63,274 nucleotides of DNA, from positions 1 through 63,274 of the forward strand of contig CAYXVF010000024.1 in assembly GCA_964468125.1 (NCBI GenBank), in the 5' to 3' direction. Origin of the DNA: CAYXVF01 sp964468125. GTDB taxonomy: Bacteria; Myxococcota; XYA12-FULL-58-9; CAYXVF01. Within the stretch, counting starts at the first letter, position 1; each line of letters opens with the position of its first letter. Made by a program: the position numbers and the translations under genes. Of the stretch, positions 26,407 through 35,254 are shown one piece after another. Under the pieces are notes generated by a model, which had not been told where the DNA came from, ran no database searches, and saw nothing but the letters and a program-made list of their open reading frames with translations.

Positions 26407-28029
26407 ATGAGTCGTGGACCCAAATTTATTTTCGTGACCGGCGGCGTCGTATCGTCGCTCGGCAAAGGGCTGGCGGCGGCGTCGATCGGCGCCCTGATGG
26501 AGAATCGCGGCCTCAAGGTGCAGCTCCTGAAACTGGACCCCTATCTCAACGTCGACCCGGGCACGATGAGCCCTTTCCAGCACGGCGAGGTCTTCGTCAC
26601 GGATGACGGCGCAGAGACCGATCTCGACCTGGGACACTACGAGCGCTTCACCTCCGCTCGCATGGCCCGGGCGAATAACCAAACCTCAGGGCGCATCTAC
26701 ACCCGAGTTCTCGAGAAGGAACGCCGGGGTGACTACCTCGGCGGAACCGTGCAGGTGATTCCGCACGTCACTGACGAGATCAAGCTCGCGATCAAAGAGG
26801 CGGCCGCAGACTGCGACATCTGCATCGTAGAGATCGGCGGTACGGTGGGTGACATCGAGTCGCTGCCTTTTCTGGAAGCGATCCGGCAGGTGCCTTTCGA
26901 GGTCGGTCGCGAAAACGTTCTGTTCATTCACCTCACTCTCGTGCCGTTCATCAAGTCCGCTGGCGAGGTAAAATCGAAGCCCACGCAACACAGCGTCAAA
27001 GAGCTCCGCGCGATCGGTATTTCCGCGGACATTCTCCTGTGCCGCTGCGAGCAACCGCTCGAGAAGAGCGTGCGGCAGAAGATCGCCCTGTTTTGTAACG
27101 TCGACGTCGACTCAGTGTTCTCCGCCGTGGACGTGCCAGTGATTTACCAGCTCCCAGTCGAGCTGCACCGCGAGGGCCTCGACAACAAGATCGCCGAGAA
27201 ACTCAACATCTGGTCCCGGGCTCCGGCCCTGGACCGCTGGAAACGCATCGTCGACGCGGTGCAGAATCCGAAGGATACGGCGCGCATCGCTATCGTCGGC
27301 AAGTACGTCGAGCTCACCGATTCCTACAAGTCTCTTCACGAAGCACTCGTTCACGCCGGCATCGCCAACCAAACGCGCGTCGAGTTCGACTACGTCGACA
27401 GTGAGCGGCTCGAGAACGGCGAGAGCCCCGAGGAGCTGCTCGGCAACGCCGATGGAATCCTCGTTCCGGGTGGCTTCGGCAACCGAGGGATCGAAGGCAA
27501 GCTCAGCGCGGTGCGCTACGCCCGGGAGAACGGTATCCCCTTCTTTGGTATTTGCCTCGGTATGCAGTCGGCGGTGATCGAATACGCGCGCAACGTGGCC
27601 GGAATCGAAGGCGCGCACTCGCAGGAATTCGATCCGGAAGGAAAACACTCGGTGATCGCGCTGATGGAAGGCCAGAAGAACGTGAAACGCAAGGGCGGCA
27701 CGATGCGACTCGGCGCCTATCCGTGCACGCTCAAGCCAGACACCCTCGCGGCACGTACCTACGGCGAGCTCGAAATCAGCGAGCGTCACCGTCATCGTTT
27801 CGAGGTCAACAACGACTACCGCGACCAGCTGAGTGAGGCTGGCCTCGTCTTCTCCGGGACGCTGCCCGACGGGTCGCTCGTCGAGGTGGCTGAGCTCCCG
27901 GACCACCCGTGGTTCCTGGGCTGCCAATTCCACCCGGAATTCAAGAGTAAGCCCTTCAAGCCGCATCCGTTGTTCATCGGCTTCGTGGGGGCCGCTCGAG
28001 ACCGCTCGAAAGCAAAGGCGACCGCGTGA
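26407..28029 (+). CDS. pyrG: PyrG, CTP synthase
   Basis: 540 residues, full length. The N-terminal synthetase domain starts KFIFVTGGVVSSLGKGLAAA and contains LDPYLNVDPGTMSPFQHGEVFVTDDG-type residues for ATP, UTP and Mg2+ binding. The C-terminal glutaminase domain has the nucleophile in GICLGMQ and the His/Glu pair near HPEF. It converts UTP to CTP using glutamine. A GAGG ribosome site lies within the end of kdsB. The stop codon overlaps the kdsA start (GTGA). Confidence 0.98.
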   Translation: MSRGPKFIFVTGGVVSSLGKGLAAASIGALMENRGLKVQLLKLDPYLNVDPGTMSPFQHGEVFVTDDGAETDLDLGHYERFTSARMARANNQTSGRIYTRVLEKERRGDYLGGTVQVIPHVTDEIKLAIKEAAADCDICIVEIGGTVGDIESLPFLEAIRQVPFEVGRENVLFIHLTLVPFIKSAGEVKSKPTQHSVKELRAIGISADILLCRCEQPLEKSVRQKIALFCNVDVDSVFSAVDVPVIYQLPVELHREGLDNKIAEKLNIWSRAPALDRWKRIVDAVQNPKDTARIAIVGKYVELTDSYKSLHEALVHAGIANQTRVEFDYVDSERLENGESPEELLGNADGILVPGGFGNRGIEGKLSAVRYARENGIPFFGICLGMQSAVIEYARNVAGIEGAHSQEFDPEGKHSVIALMEGQKNVKRKGGTMRLGAYPCTLKPDTLAARTYGELEISERHRHRFEVNNDYRDQLSEAGLVFSGTLPDGSLVEVAELPDHPWFLGCQFHPEFKSKPFKPHPLFIGFVGAARDRSKAKATA

Positions 28030-28835
28030 GAGACCCGCTCCGCTATCTCTTCGAGCGCACGAAGCCTGTGCTGATCAGCGGCCCCTGCGTCATTGAGTCG
28101 AAGGAGCTCTGCCTCGAAGTGGGGCACTACGCAAAGGAACGTGCCGAGGAGCACGGCTTTGCCTACGTCTTCAAAGCGTCATTCGACAAAGCCAACCGCA
28201 CGTCGATCAACTCCTTTCGTGGCCAGGGACTGGCAAAAGGGCTCGAAATCCTCGCGGACGTCGCCCAGGCGCTCGACGTTCCGGTGACGACCGACGTGCA
28301 TCTACCGGAGCAAGCGGCGCAGGTGGCGGAGGTAGTCGATCTGCTGCAGATCCCTGCGTTCCTCTGCCGCCAAACGGACCTCCTCCTCGCCGCCGCCGAG
28401 AGCGGCCGGCCGGTGAACATCAAAAAGGGCCAGTTCCTGGCGCCGGAAGACATGCGCCATGCGGTGAAGAAAGTGCGGGACGGGGGCTGCACGCACGTCG
28501 CGGTGACCGAGCGCGGAACCACCTTTGGCTACCACAACCTGGTTGTGGACATGCGAGGTCTCGTGACCATGCACGAAGCCACTCAGTGTCCGGTAGTTTT
28601 TGATGCGACGCACTCGGTGCAACGACCTTCCGCCGGCGATGGCGTCACCGCCGGGGATCGTGAGATGGCCCCTGTTCTCGCCCGCGCCGCAATGGCGGTG
28701 GGGGTGAATGGGATCTTCGCAGAGGTCCACCCACACCCCGATCGCGCGCTCTCGGACGGACCGAACGCCCTCGATTTCCAGATGCTCGACACGATGCTTC
28801 GGCAGCTCGCGGCGATCCGCAAGGCGCTGGCCTGA
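28026..28835 (+). CDS. kdsA: KdsA, 3-deoxy-D-manno-octulosonate 8-phosphate synthase (metal-dependent type)
   Basis: 269 residues. It condenses PEP with arabinose 5-phosphate to give KDO-8-P. Motifs are SGPCVIES near 19-25, KASFDKANRTS, TTDVHLPEQ, IPAFLCRQTDLL, and the final DATHSVQRPSA. Cys21 in SGPC is the metal ligand that marks the metal-dependent class; non-metal enzymes such as E. coli have Asn there. GTG start, translationally coupled to pyrG by a 4-nt overlap. Confidence 0.97.
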   Translation: MRDPLRYLFERTKPVLISGPCVIESKELCLEVGHYAKERAEEHGFAYVFKASFDKANRTSINSFRGQGLAKGLEILADVAQALDVPVTTDVHLPEQAAQVAEVVDLLQIPAFLCRQTDLLLAAAESGRPVNIKKGQFLAPEDMRHAVKKVRDGGCTHVAVTERGTTFGYHNLVVDMRGLVTMHEATQCPVVFDATHSVQRPSAGDGVTAGDREMAPVLARAAMAVGVNGIFAEVHPHPDRALSDGPNALDFQMLDTMLRQLAAIRKALA

Positions 28836-28836
28836 G

Positions 28837-29085
28837 TGCATCGATGACAACATCGAAGGTCCGGAGAACGCGGACTGTCTCGATGCGGCCTACGAGATCA
28901 ACAAAGACGCGAGCCGCGCGGTCTTCGACTGCGAGGAAGCGGTCCTCGACGATCTCGATAGCTGCGTCAACTCCGCCGGTACGTGCTCAGTGCAGGCGGT
29001 ATGCCTGCGCTTGGCCGACGACGCCGATGACCTCTGCCCCGAGCTGCCTCGAGCGGTGCGCGAAGCAGTCGACGATTGCGACTAG
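28837..29085 (+). pseudogene. Orphan Cys-rich coding remnant without a start codon
   Basis: Immediately after the kdsA stop, in the +1 frame relative to kdsA, 82 codons read CIDDNIEGPENADCLDAAYE and onward to a TAG, with eight cysteines, high acidity and the strong third-position G/C bias of neighbouring genes. No ATG, GTG or TTG lies at its beginning, so it looks like the C-terminal end of a secreted Cys-rich protein whose 5' part has been lost. Alternatives are a +1 frameshift extension of kdsA (no slippery motif seen) or an assembly artefact. Confidence 0.4.
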
Positions 29086-29111
29086 GGCGTGAGTGTGCGC
29101 GTCTCTAGGGT

Positions 29112-30038
29112 GTGAGCAACGACGGTGCGCTGAACGCGGCTCTGCCCGAGCGCTGGGGTCCGCTCCAGCGAGCGAAGAATACGGCGATCTTTGCTGCGAT
29201 CCGGGTCGCGATCGCGCTGCTCCGTCTTTCACCGCGCTTTCTGCTCCGTGGGCTCGCCTCCGTTCTCGGCTCCCTGGCCCCTCTCGTCGCCTTGAAGGAC
29301 CGAAAGCGGGCGACGGAACAGCTCGCGGCGGCATTCCCCTCCTTGTCCGACTCGGAGGTCCGGCGCCTGGTCCGCCGGATGTTCGTGAATCTCGCCGCGT
29401 CCGCGGTCGATGCGCTGATCCTCGACCGCGTTCTCGCGCGTAATCCGCTCCCGGAGCCCGTGCGGCAGCTGTTTCGCGATGCGATCGCGGAAGGACACGG
29501 CGTGGTCGCGGTGAGCGGGCACGTTGGAAACTGGGAGCTGTGTGCGCAGTCCATCGCCGCGGCGGGCTTTCCCCTCTCGGTGATCGCCTCGCCCACCTAC
29601 GATCCGCGTCTGACCCGCTTGATCCACGATTTCCGAGCGCGCAACGGCGCGCAGGTGCTCTGGCGAGGCGATCGTACCGTCGGCAAAGACATGCTGCGGA
29701 TCTTCAAGCGCAAGGAAGTCCTCGCGATGCTGATCGACCAGGACACTAAGGTCCAGGGTGCCTTCGTTCCGTTCTTTGGCCGACCCGCCCATACCCCCGT
29801 CGCCGCTGCCCAGCTCGCGCTGCGCTTCCGGGCTCCCATCATCGTGGGATTCGTCTACCACCACGGCGGGGAATATCGCTTTGCCTTCGAGCGCTTCGCC
29901 TACGATCCGGAAAGCACGCCCGAGGCGCTCACCGCGGCACTCACGGCGCGGATCGAAGGTGCGATTCGGGAAGAACCGGCCCAGTGGGTATGGTTTCACA
30001 AACGTTGGAAGAGACGCCCGCCGGTGGACTCGCCATAG
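29112..30038 (+). CDS. LpxL/HtrB-family lipid A acyltransferase
   Basis: 308 residues. It shows one N-terminal hydrophobic segment (about 24-60), the catalytic HVGNWE motif (His137, Glu142), the GAFVPFFGRPA segment and the closing PAQWVWFHKRWKRRP, all typical of inner-membrane lysophospholipid acyltransferases that add secondary acyl chains to KDO-lipid A. GTG start. It stands between KDO synthesis genes and lptA-lptB, which fits lipid A maturation before LPS export. Whether it is the lauroyl- or the myristoyl-type enzyme cannot be told. Confidence 0.92.
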   Translation: MSNDGALNAALPERWGPLQRAKNTAIFAAIRVAIALLRLSPRFLLRGLASVLGSLAPLVALKDRKRATEQLAAAFPSLSDSEVRRLVRRMFVNLAASAVDALILDRVLARNPLPEPVRQLFRDAIAEGHGVVAVSGHVGNWELCAQSIAAAGFPLSVIASPTYDPRLTRLIHDFRARNGAQVLWRGDRTVGKDMLRIFKRKEVLAMLIDQDTKVQGAFVPFFGRPAHTPVAAAQLALRFRAPIIVGFVYHHGGEYRFAFERFAYDPESTPEALTAALTARIEGAIREEPAQWVWFHKRWKRRPPVDSP

Positions 30039-30062
30039 AATCGGTGGAATGAGCACGACGTC

Positions 30063-30602
30063 ATGATGGGTGTGAGCACAGCGGTCGCCATTCTTGCGGG
30101 CCTGCTCCTGAGCCAAGCGGGAGAACCGAGCGCCAACCGGAAGGCGCCCACGGGCCCCCTCGACTTTCGCTGCGACTCAATGAACCTCGAGAGCAAGCCA
30201 AACCGCGTCAGCTGCTCCGGCAACATCGTTGCGCGAAGGGACGACCTGCTCGTGTGCTGCGAGCGCTTCGAGGGTGCGGCCGACGATCAATGGCAGTGGC
30301 GCTCCTTCAAGTGCATAAACGACGTGCGCGCGGTCCGCGGAAGCGAGCTGATGTGGAGCGACGAAGCGCGGTTCAACCTCGAAAGCGGTGAGCTCGTCCT
30401 CACCGGTCGCCCGCGACTTAGGCGCGGTCCGAATCTCCTCGATGGAACGGAGATCCTGATCGAAACCGAGACCGACCGAGCACGAGTCATCAAGCCGCGG
30501 GGACGGCTCGACCCTGACGCGGAGAACATTCCCGACGCCTATTCGATCCCAAAGGGAAAGCTCCCCTCGAAATGTCCGCTCCCCAGCCGAGAGGGAAAAT
30601 GA
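30063..30602 (+). CDS. lptA: LptA-like periplasmic LPS transport protein
   Basis: 179 residues with a signal peptide (about 1-20) and one OstA/LptA-type beta-jellyroll domain (about 31-140: VSCSGNIVARRDDLLVCCE, DEARFNLESGELVLTGRPRL). In the family it bridges the periplasm and carries LPS from LptBFGC to LptDE. It is unusual in having six cysteines (37, 51, 65, 66, 84, 171), which suggests disulfides. It overlaps lptB by ATGA. Two adjacent ATGs (30063, 30066) are possible starts. The 24-bp gap from the acyltransferase gene contains TAGAAT (30036-30041), which overlaps that gene's 3' end, followed 7 nt later by a five-codon ORF ending in the lptA start. Confidence 0.85.
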   Translation: MMGVSTAVAILAGLLLSQAGEPSANRKAPTGPLDFRCDSMNLESKPNRVSCSGNIVARRDDLLVCCERFEGAADDQWQWRSFKCINDVRAVRGSELMWSDEARFNLESGELVLTGRPRLRRGPNLLDGTEILIETETDRARVIKPRGRLDPDAENIPDAYSIPKGKLPSKCPLPSREGK

Positions 30603-31324
30603 GCGCCATCCTACGCGCGGTAGAGCTCAACAAATCCTTTCGCCGGCGAAAGGTCGTCAATTCCGTGTCCTTTGACGTGCAACCGGGGGAAATCGTCGGT
30701 TTGCTGGGACCGAACGGCGCGGGCAAATCCACGAGCTTCAACATGGTCGCGGGGCTTCTCCCGCCGGATTCGGGCTCGGTGTTTCTCGGCGAGAATGAGC
30801 TGTCGAGCGAGCCCCTGCACGAGCGAGCCCGTCTGGGACTCGGATATCTCCCCCAAGACCAGACGATCTTTCGGGGGCTCACCGTGACCGAGAACATCAC
30901 CGCCGTCCTCGAAGCTCGGGGAACGGCACCTCGGGACGCGAGGGCACGGGCGGCGCAGGTGCTCGACCGCTACAACTTGAGCCACGTCAGTGCTTCGCGC
31001 GGCTCCGAGCTCTCCGGCGGGGAGCGGCGGCGACTCGAGATGGCGCGCACGCAGCTCCACGAGCCCAAGGTCGTCTTGCTCGACGAGCCCTTTGCGGGCG
31101 TGGACCCGATCGCGGTCGCCGAGATCAACGGTTTCATTCGCAAGATGCGCGATGACGGGATCGGGGTCCTGGTCACGGACCACAACGTCCGGGAGACGCT
31201 GCGAATCTGTGACCGGGCCTACATCATTTCGAGCGGGCAGATTCTTCTCGGGGGAACACCGGAGGAGATTGTCGCGGACCGGCGCGCGCGGGAGAGCTAT
31301 CTCGGTGCGGACTTCACGCTCTAG
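30599..31324 (+). CDS. lptB: LptB, LPS export ABC transporter ATPase
   Basis: 241-residue cytoplasmic ATPase that powers LPS extraction with LptF/LptG. It has Walker A GPNGAGKS at 37-44, Q-loop GYLPQDQTIFRGLTV near 83-96, signature LSGGE at 138-142, Walker B VVLLDEP at 158-164 and switch His in TDHNVRETL. The start has a GAGGG site inside lptA and the genes overlap by four nucleotides. lptF/lptG are not in the window. Confidence 0.96.
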   Translation: MSAILRAVELNKSFRRRKVVNSVSFDVQPGEIVGLLGPNGAGKSTSFNMVAGLLPPDSGSVFLGENELSSEPLHERARLGLGYLPQDQTIFRGLTVTENITAVLEARGTAPRDARARAAQVLDRYNLSHVSASRGSELSGGERRRLEMARTQLHEPKVVLLDEPFAGVDPIAVAEINGFIRKMRDDGIGVLVTDHNVRETLRICDRAYIISSGQILLGGTPEEIVADRRARESYLGADFTL

Positions 31325-31371
31325 CAGGCGTCAAACGATGCAAACGTTGCCGAAAAGCCTCACAGCCCGTG

Positions 31372-31400
31372 TTGGCCCGATGCTTGCTTTCGGCTATTCT
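31372..31400 (+). promoter_or_regulatory. Candidate promoter of the rpoN-PTS operon
   Basis: TTGGCC (31372-31377), 17-bp spacer, TATTCT (31395-31400), then 11 nt to the rpoN ATG. If used, the leader would be about five nucleotides. It lies in the 87-bp gap between lptB and rpoN. Confidence 0.3.
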
Positions 31401-31411
31401 CGGATCACGTC

Positions 31412-32923
31412 ATGGCCTTAGATCTTCGACTCCAACAAAAGATGTCCCAGCAGCTGGTGATGACACCCCAGCTGCAGCAGGCCATCAAACTCTTGCAGCT
31501 CAACCACCTCGAGCTCTCGGAAGTTCTCGCTAAAGAGATGGAAGAGAACCCGATGCTCGAGGATGGCCAAAACGAGGAGCGCAGCGAGGAAGTCGAGCGA
31601 CTCGAGGGCATCGAAGAGACGGTCGTAGGGGAAACGCCGGAGAGGGCAAGCTCGGCGGATGACGGCGACAGCCAGACCGCCTCGGACCTGCAGAGTGTCA
31701 TGGACAGCCCGGTGGACGCCACCCCGGAGCCTACGAACAAGGAGAAGGAAAGCGAGATCGACTGGGAGTCTTACCTCGAAAGCAACACCTACGCGCTGCC
31801 GGCCACCGCAGGCGGGCACGACGAGCTTCCCCCGTTCGAGGCGTCCCTCAGCAAGTCCGAATCGCTTCACGACCACCTGCGTTGGCAGGTGCAGATGGGT
31901 GCTTTCTCGGAAAAGGAAAAAGCCATCGCTGCGATGTTGATTGAAGAGGTCAACGATGACGGTTACCTCAGCCCGGACGCGGTCGAGATCGTCGCCGAGG
32001 AGATGGAGCTGGAGGAAGACGAGGTTCTCTCCGTGCTCCGCATGCTGCAGCAGTTCGATCCGCGCGGCGTCGCAGCGCGCAACCTCCGTGAGTGCTTGCT
32101 CCTGCAGGTGGAGGACCTCGCCGAAGAGCAGCCACTGATGGTCGACATCATCGACCGCCACCTCCCCAACGTGGAGAAGCGCAACTACCAGGCGATCGTC
32201 AAAGATCTGAACACCACCCTCCCGGAGTTGGGAGAAGCGATCAAAGCGATCGCACAACTCGAACCTCGGCCTGGGCGGCTCTACAGCGATCAGGAGCCGC
32301 GCTACATCACGCCGGACATCTACGTAGTCCGCGTCGGTGACGGCTATGAGATCCTCCTGAATGAAGACGGCCTACCCAAGCTCAAGATCTCCAACTACTA
32401 CCGGGACGCCCTCCAGAGCTCGAACGGCAAAGAAAAGAACTTCATCCAGGACAAGCTACGCGGGGCGGTGTGGCTCATCCGTTCGATCCACATGCGCCAG
32501 CGCACGATCTACAAGGTCGTGGAGAGCATCCTGAAGTTCCAAGCGGACTTCTTCGAGAAGGGCGTAGCCCACCTGAAGCCATTGATCCTCAAAGACGTGG
32601 CCGAAGACGTGGGCATGCACGAATCGACCATCTCTCGGGTTACCAGCAACAAGTATGTCCACTGCCCGCAGGGGACCTACGAGCTGAAGTATTTCTTCAA
32701 CTCGTCCATCGCCCGCTCCGGGGGCGATTCGATCGCATCGGAGTCGGTGCGTGATCGCATCAAGACGATCATCTCGGAGGAGGATCCGAGCTCCCCGGTT
32801 TCGGACCAACAAATCGTCAAGATCCTCAAGGGTCACGACATCAACATCGCTCGCCGAACAGTCGCCAAGTATCGCGAAATGCTGAAGATCCCGCCTTCCA
32901 GCAAGCGCAAGAAAGTGTTCTGA
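31412..32923 (+). CDS. rpoN: RNA polymerase sigma-54 factor RpoN
   Basis: 503 residues. Region I (about 1-50) is Gln/Leu-rich (QQLVMTPQLQQAIKLLQL) and contacts activators. An acidic region II follows (50-125), then the core-binding domain (about 125-300), a helix-turn-helix near residues 395-415 (MHESTISRVTSNKYV), and the RpoN box ARRTVAKYRE at about 480-489 that reads the -24 element. It is the first gene of a cluster with ptsN, hprK and rapZ. The usual hpf/raiA gene between rpoN and ptsN is absent: only 53 bp separate them. The FHA activator at 4844 is a candidate partner. Confidence 0.98.
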   Translation: MALDLRLQQKMSQQLVMTPQLQQAIKLLQLNHLELSEVLAKEMEENPMLEDGQNEERSEEVERLEGIEETVVGETPERASSADDGDSQTASDLQSVMDSPVDATPEPTNKEKESEIDWESYLESNTYALPATAGGHDELPPFEASLSKSESLHDHLRWQVQMGAFSEKEKAIAAMLIEEVNDDGYLSPDAVEIVAEEMELEEDEVLSVLRMLQQFDPRGVAARNLRECLLLQVEDLAEEQPLMVDIIDRHLPNVEKRNYQAIVKDLNTTLPELGEAIKAIAQLEPRPGRLYSDQEPRYITPDIYVVRVGDGYEILLNEDGLPKLKISNYYRDALQSSNGKEKNFIQDKLRGAVWLIRSIHMRQRTIYKVVESILKFQADFFEKGVAHLKPLILKDVAEDVGMHESTISRVTSNKYVHCPQGTYELKYFFNSSIARSGGDSIASESVRDRIKTIISEEDPSSPVSDQQIVKILKGHDINIARRTVAKYREMLKIPPSSKRKKVF

Positions 32924-32976
32924 GGGCTATCGAAGCCGGAAGCCGGCACGCCGGCACGCCAGCGCAAGGAGGGATC

Positions 32977-33435
32977 GTGCGCATCACCGAAATCCTCAGC
33001 CGAGAGCTCGTCGTCCCGGAGATAGAAGCGGTCGACAAGGACTCGACACTCCGGGAAATGAGTGGCCACCTCGCTGGCGCGACGGGCAGCGTCGCGGAAG
33101 AAGCGATCGTCACCTCGCTCATCGAGCGCGAGCGACTCGGTTCCACCGGGGTGGGCGAAGGCGTTGCCATCCCGCACACGAAGATTCCGGGGCTCGATCG
33201 TCTGGTGGCAGCATTTGGTCGGAGCAACAAGGGAATCGCGTTTGACGCGATCGACAATCAACCGGTCTACCTCGTTTTTGTGCTCCTCGTCCCTGAGAAC
33301 TCGGCGGGAATACACCTCAAAGCTCTCGCTCGCGTGTCGCGCCTCCTGAAGAATGCCACCTTCCGGAAGCGTCTGTTAGAGGTCGAAGGCGCGTCGATCT
33401 ACGACGCTTTCATCGAGGAGGACGGGAAGCATTGA
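32977..33435 (+). CDS. ptsN: PtsN, EIIA(Ntr) regulatory PTS protein
   Basis: 152 residues, PTS EIIA type-2 domain throughout. Phosphorylation site His67 sits in GEGVAIPHTK. The ribosome site AAGGAGGG is very strong and 3 nt from the GTG. EIIA(Ntr) is phosphorylated by HPr and regulates ion transport and nitrogen/carbon balance instead of transporting sugar. It overlaps hprK by four nucleotides. Confidence 0.95.
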   Translation: MRITEILSRELVVPEIEAVDKDSTLREMSGHLAGATGSVAEEAIVTSLIERERLGSTGVGEGVAIPHTKIPGLDRLVAAFGRSNKGIAFDAIDNQPVYLVFVLLVPENSAGIHLKALARVSRLLKNATFRKRLLEVEGASIYDAFIEEDGKH

Positions 33436-34394
33436 GCTCACTCACGCGAAAACGCATGACCGTACGCGAGCTCATGGAGGAGGAAGGCTACGACCTTCGG
33501 CTCGAGCTGTTGGCGGGTGAGCCGGGATTGGATCGCATCCTCGAAAACACCCGAGTACAGAAATCGGGCTTGGCGCTCGCAGGATTTCTCGAGTCAGTCC
33601 GGCCGCACCGGCTTCAGATCTTTGGCAAGACCGAGCTCGCCTACCTCGCCACCCTTCCGCCGGAACGAGCCCGAGAGCGCATCGACCATTTTTTTGGTGC
33701 GGATGTCGCAGCGGTGGTGATCACGGCCAATCAAGGGATTCCAGAGTGTGTGGTTGACTGCGGGAATAAGCACGAAGTCCCGGTTCTGCTGTCGAGCCAT
33801 GACTCGAGCCGCTTCATCACTCAAGTCCAGGAGCTCCTAGAGGATCGCCTGAGCCCTGAAGAGACGGTTCACGGCGTGATGCTCGACGTCTTCGGAATCG
33901 GGGTGTTGATGCTCGGCACGAGCGGAATAGGAAAGAGCGAGTGCGCTCTCGAGCTGATCATGAAGGGCCATCGTTTGATCGCTGACGACGCGGTCCGGCT
34001 GGCGCGTCGACGTAACTCGATCTACGCATCTTCCCTCGAGGTCACGAAGCATCACATGGAGATCCGCGGTCTCGGGGTGATCAACGTGAAGGATCTCTAC
34101 GGCGCCGCGTCGGTCCGGGAGCGCAAACGCGTCGAGCTCGTGGTCGAAATGATTGACGGCTCGGAGAGCGTCGCGTTCGAGCGACTCGGACTCGACGAGT
34201 ACACCACACAGGTCCTTGGCGCCGAAGTTGCCAAGGTGACCATTCCCGTCCGCCCCGGCCGCAATGTGTCTTCGATCGTAGAGGTCGCGGCCCGAAATCA
34301 CCTGCTCAAGCTGCAAGGGCATCACGCGGCCAGGTCTCTCAGTGACCGTATCGATGCTCAGCTCCGCGCGAGCTCAAAAGGCAAGGTGGAGTGA
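33432..34394 (+). CDS. hprK: HprK, HPr kinase/phosphorylase
   Basis: 320 residues counted from a TTG that overlaps the ptsN stop; an internal ATG at 33456 is the alternative start and fits the MTVRELMEEEG opening. The N-terminal half is the MurF-like domain; the C-terminal half is the kinase with Walker A GTSGIGKS at 162-169, His147 in VHGVMLDVFG and the HprK signature near 209-231 (EVTKHHMEIRGLGVINV). It phosphorylates HPr on Ser46, and the HPr gene three genes downstream has that serine. Confidence 0.94.
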   Translation: MSSLTRKRMTVRELMEEEGYDLRLELLAGEPGLDRILENTRVQKSGLALAGFLESVRPHRLQIFGKTELAYLATLPPERARERIDHFFGADVAAVVITANQGIPECVVDCGNKHEVPVLLSSHDSSRFITQVQELLEDRLSPEETVHGVMLDVFGIGVLMLGTSGIGKSECALELIMKGHRLIADDAVRLARRRNSIYASSLEVTKHHMEIRGLGVINVKDLYGAASVRERKRVELVVEMIDGSESVAFERLGLDEYTTQVLGAEVAKVTIPVRPGRNVSSIVEVAARNHLLKLQGHHAARSLSDRIDAQLRASSKGKVE

Positions 34395-35254
34395 CACTCG
34401 AGATCGTCATCGTCACCGGCCAGTCCGGTAGCGGCAAGACGACCGCCGTACGCGCCTTGGAAGACCAGGGCTATTACGTTGTCGACAATCTTCCGACGTC
34501 GATGGTGGAGGAGCTCATTCGGGTACTCGAGCACCAGGACCAGTATCGCCGACTCGTGCTCGTCCTCGATGCGCGAAACCGACGCTCGCTTCAGGAGAGC
34601 CCCACATTGATCGAGCGGCTGCGCGAAGAGCACGGCTCGGTGCGTGTCGTCTTCCTCGAGTCGAGTGAGAGCGCCCTGCTGCGCCGTTACTCCGAAACCC
34701 GTCGCCTGCATCCGCTCGACAGCGGTCAAGGTCTGCGGGCCGCGGTGCGCGAAGAACGCGACTTGCTCACCCCCATGCGCGAGCTCGCTGACGACACCTT
34801 CGACACCACCGAGATGTCACCGCATCAGCTCAAGGCACGTCTCTGGGAGATCGTCTCCGAGCCAGCTGACCGGCCACTTCGAATCGAAGTCTTGAGCTTT
34901 GGATTCAAACACGGACTCCCACTCGATGCGGACATGGTGCTGGACGTCCGCTTCTTGCCGAACCCTTACTTCGAGCCGGCCCTCCGGGATTCCACCGGCC
35001 TCGACTCCGCGGTCCGCGACTTCGTACTGAGCTCCACGGAAGCCAAGACTTTCGTGAAGCACACGGAGGATTTTCTCACATTCCTCATCCCCCAATACCA
35101 GGCCGAGGGTAAACGCTACTTCACCCTCGCGATCGGCTGCACGGGCGGACGTCATCGATCCGTCAGCCTAGCAATCACCATCGCTTCGCGTCTCGAACAA
35201 CGAGGACACGAAGTGGCGGTCCTGCATCGAGACACTCAGGAGAGCAAGTCATGA
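34391..35254 (+). CDS. rapZ: RapZ, RNase adapter / nucleotide-binding protein
   Basis: 287 residues. N-terminal P-loop VTGQSGSGKTT (Walker A 10-17) and EDQGYYVVDNLP; C-terminal RapZ domain with FGFKHGLPLDAD, DVRFLPNP and the closing CTGGRHRSV, all hallmark segments. In E. coli RapZ targets the sRNA GlmZ to RNase E to control glucosamine-6-phosphate synthesis; in other lineages the role is less clear. GTG start overlapping the hprK stop, and an ATGA overlap with the next gene. Confidence 0.95.
   Translation: MTLEIVIVTGQSGSGKTTAVRALEDQGYYVVDNLPTSMVEELIRVLEHQDQYRRLVLVLDARNRRSLQESPTLIERLREEHGSVRVVFLESSESALLRRYSETRRLHPLDSGQGLRAAVREERDLLTPMRELADDTFDTTEMSPHQLKARLWEIVSEPADRPLRIEVLSFGFKHGLPLDADMVLDVRFLPNPYFEPALRDSTGLDSAVRDFVLSSTEAKTFVKHTEDFLTFLIPQYQAEGKRYFTLAIGCTGGRHRSVSLAITIASRLEQRGHEVAVLHRDTQESKS

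Noticed and set aside
32924..32976. Missing hpf/raiA gene hidden between rpoN and ptsN
   Set aside because: Only 53 bp are available, with short GCCGGCAC repeats and the ptsN ribosome site; no coding capacity.
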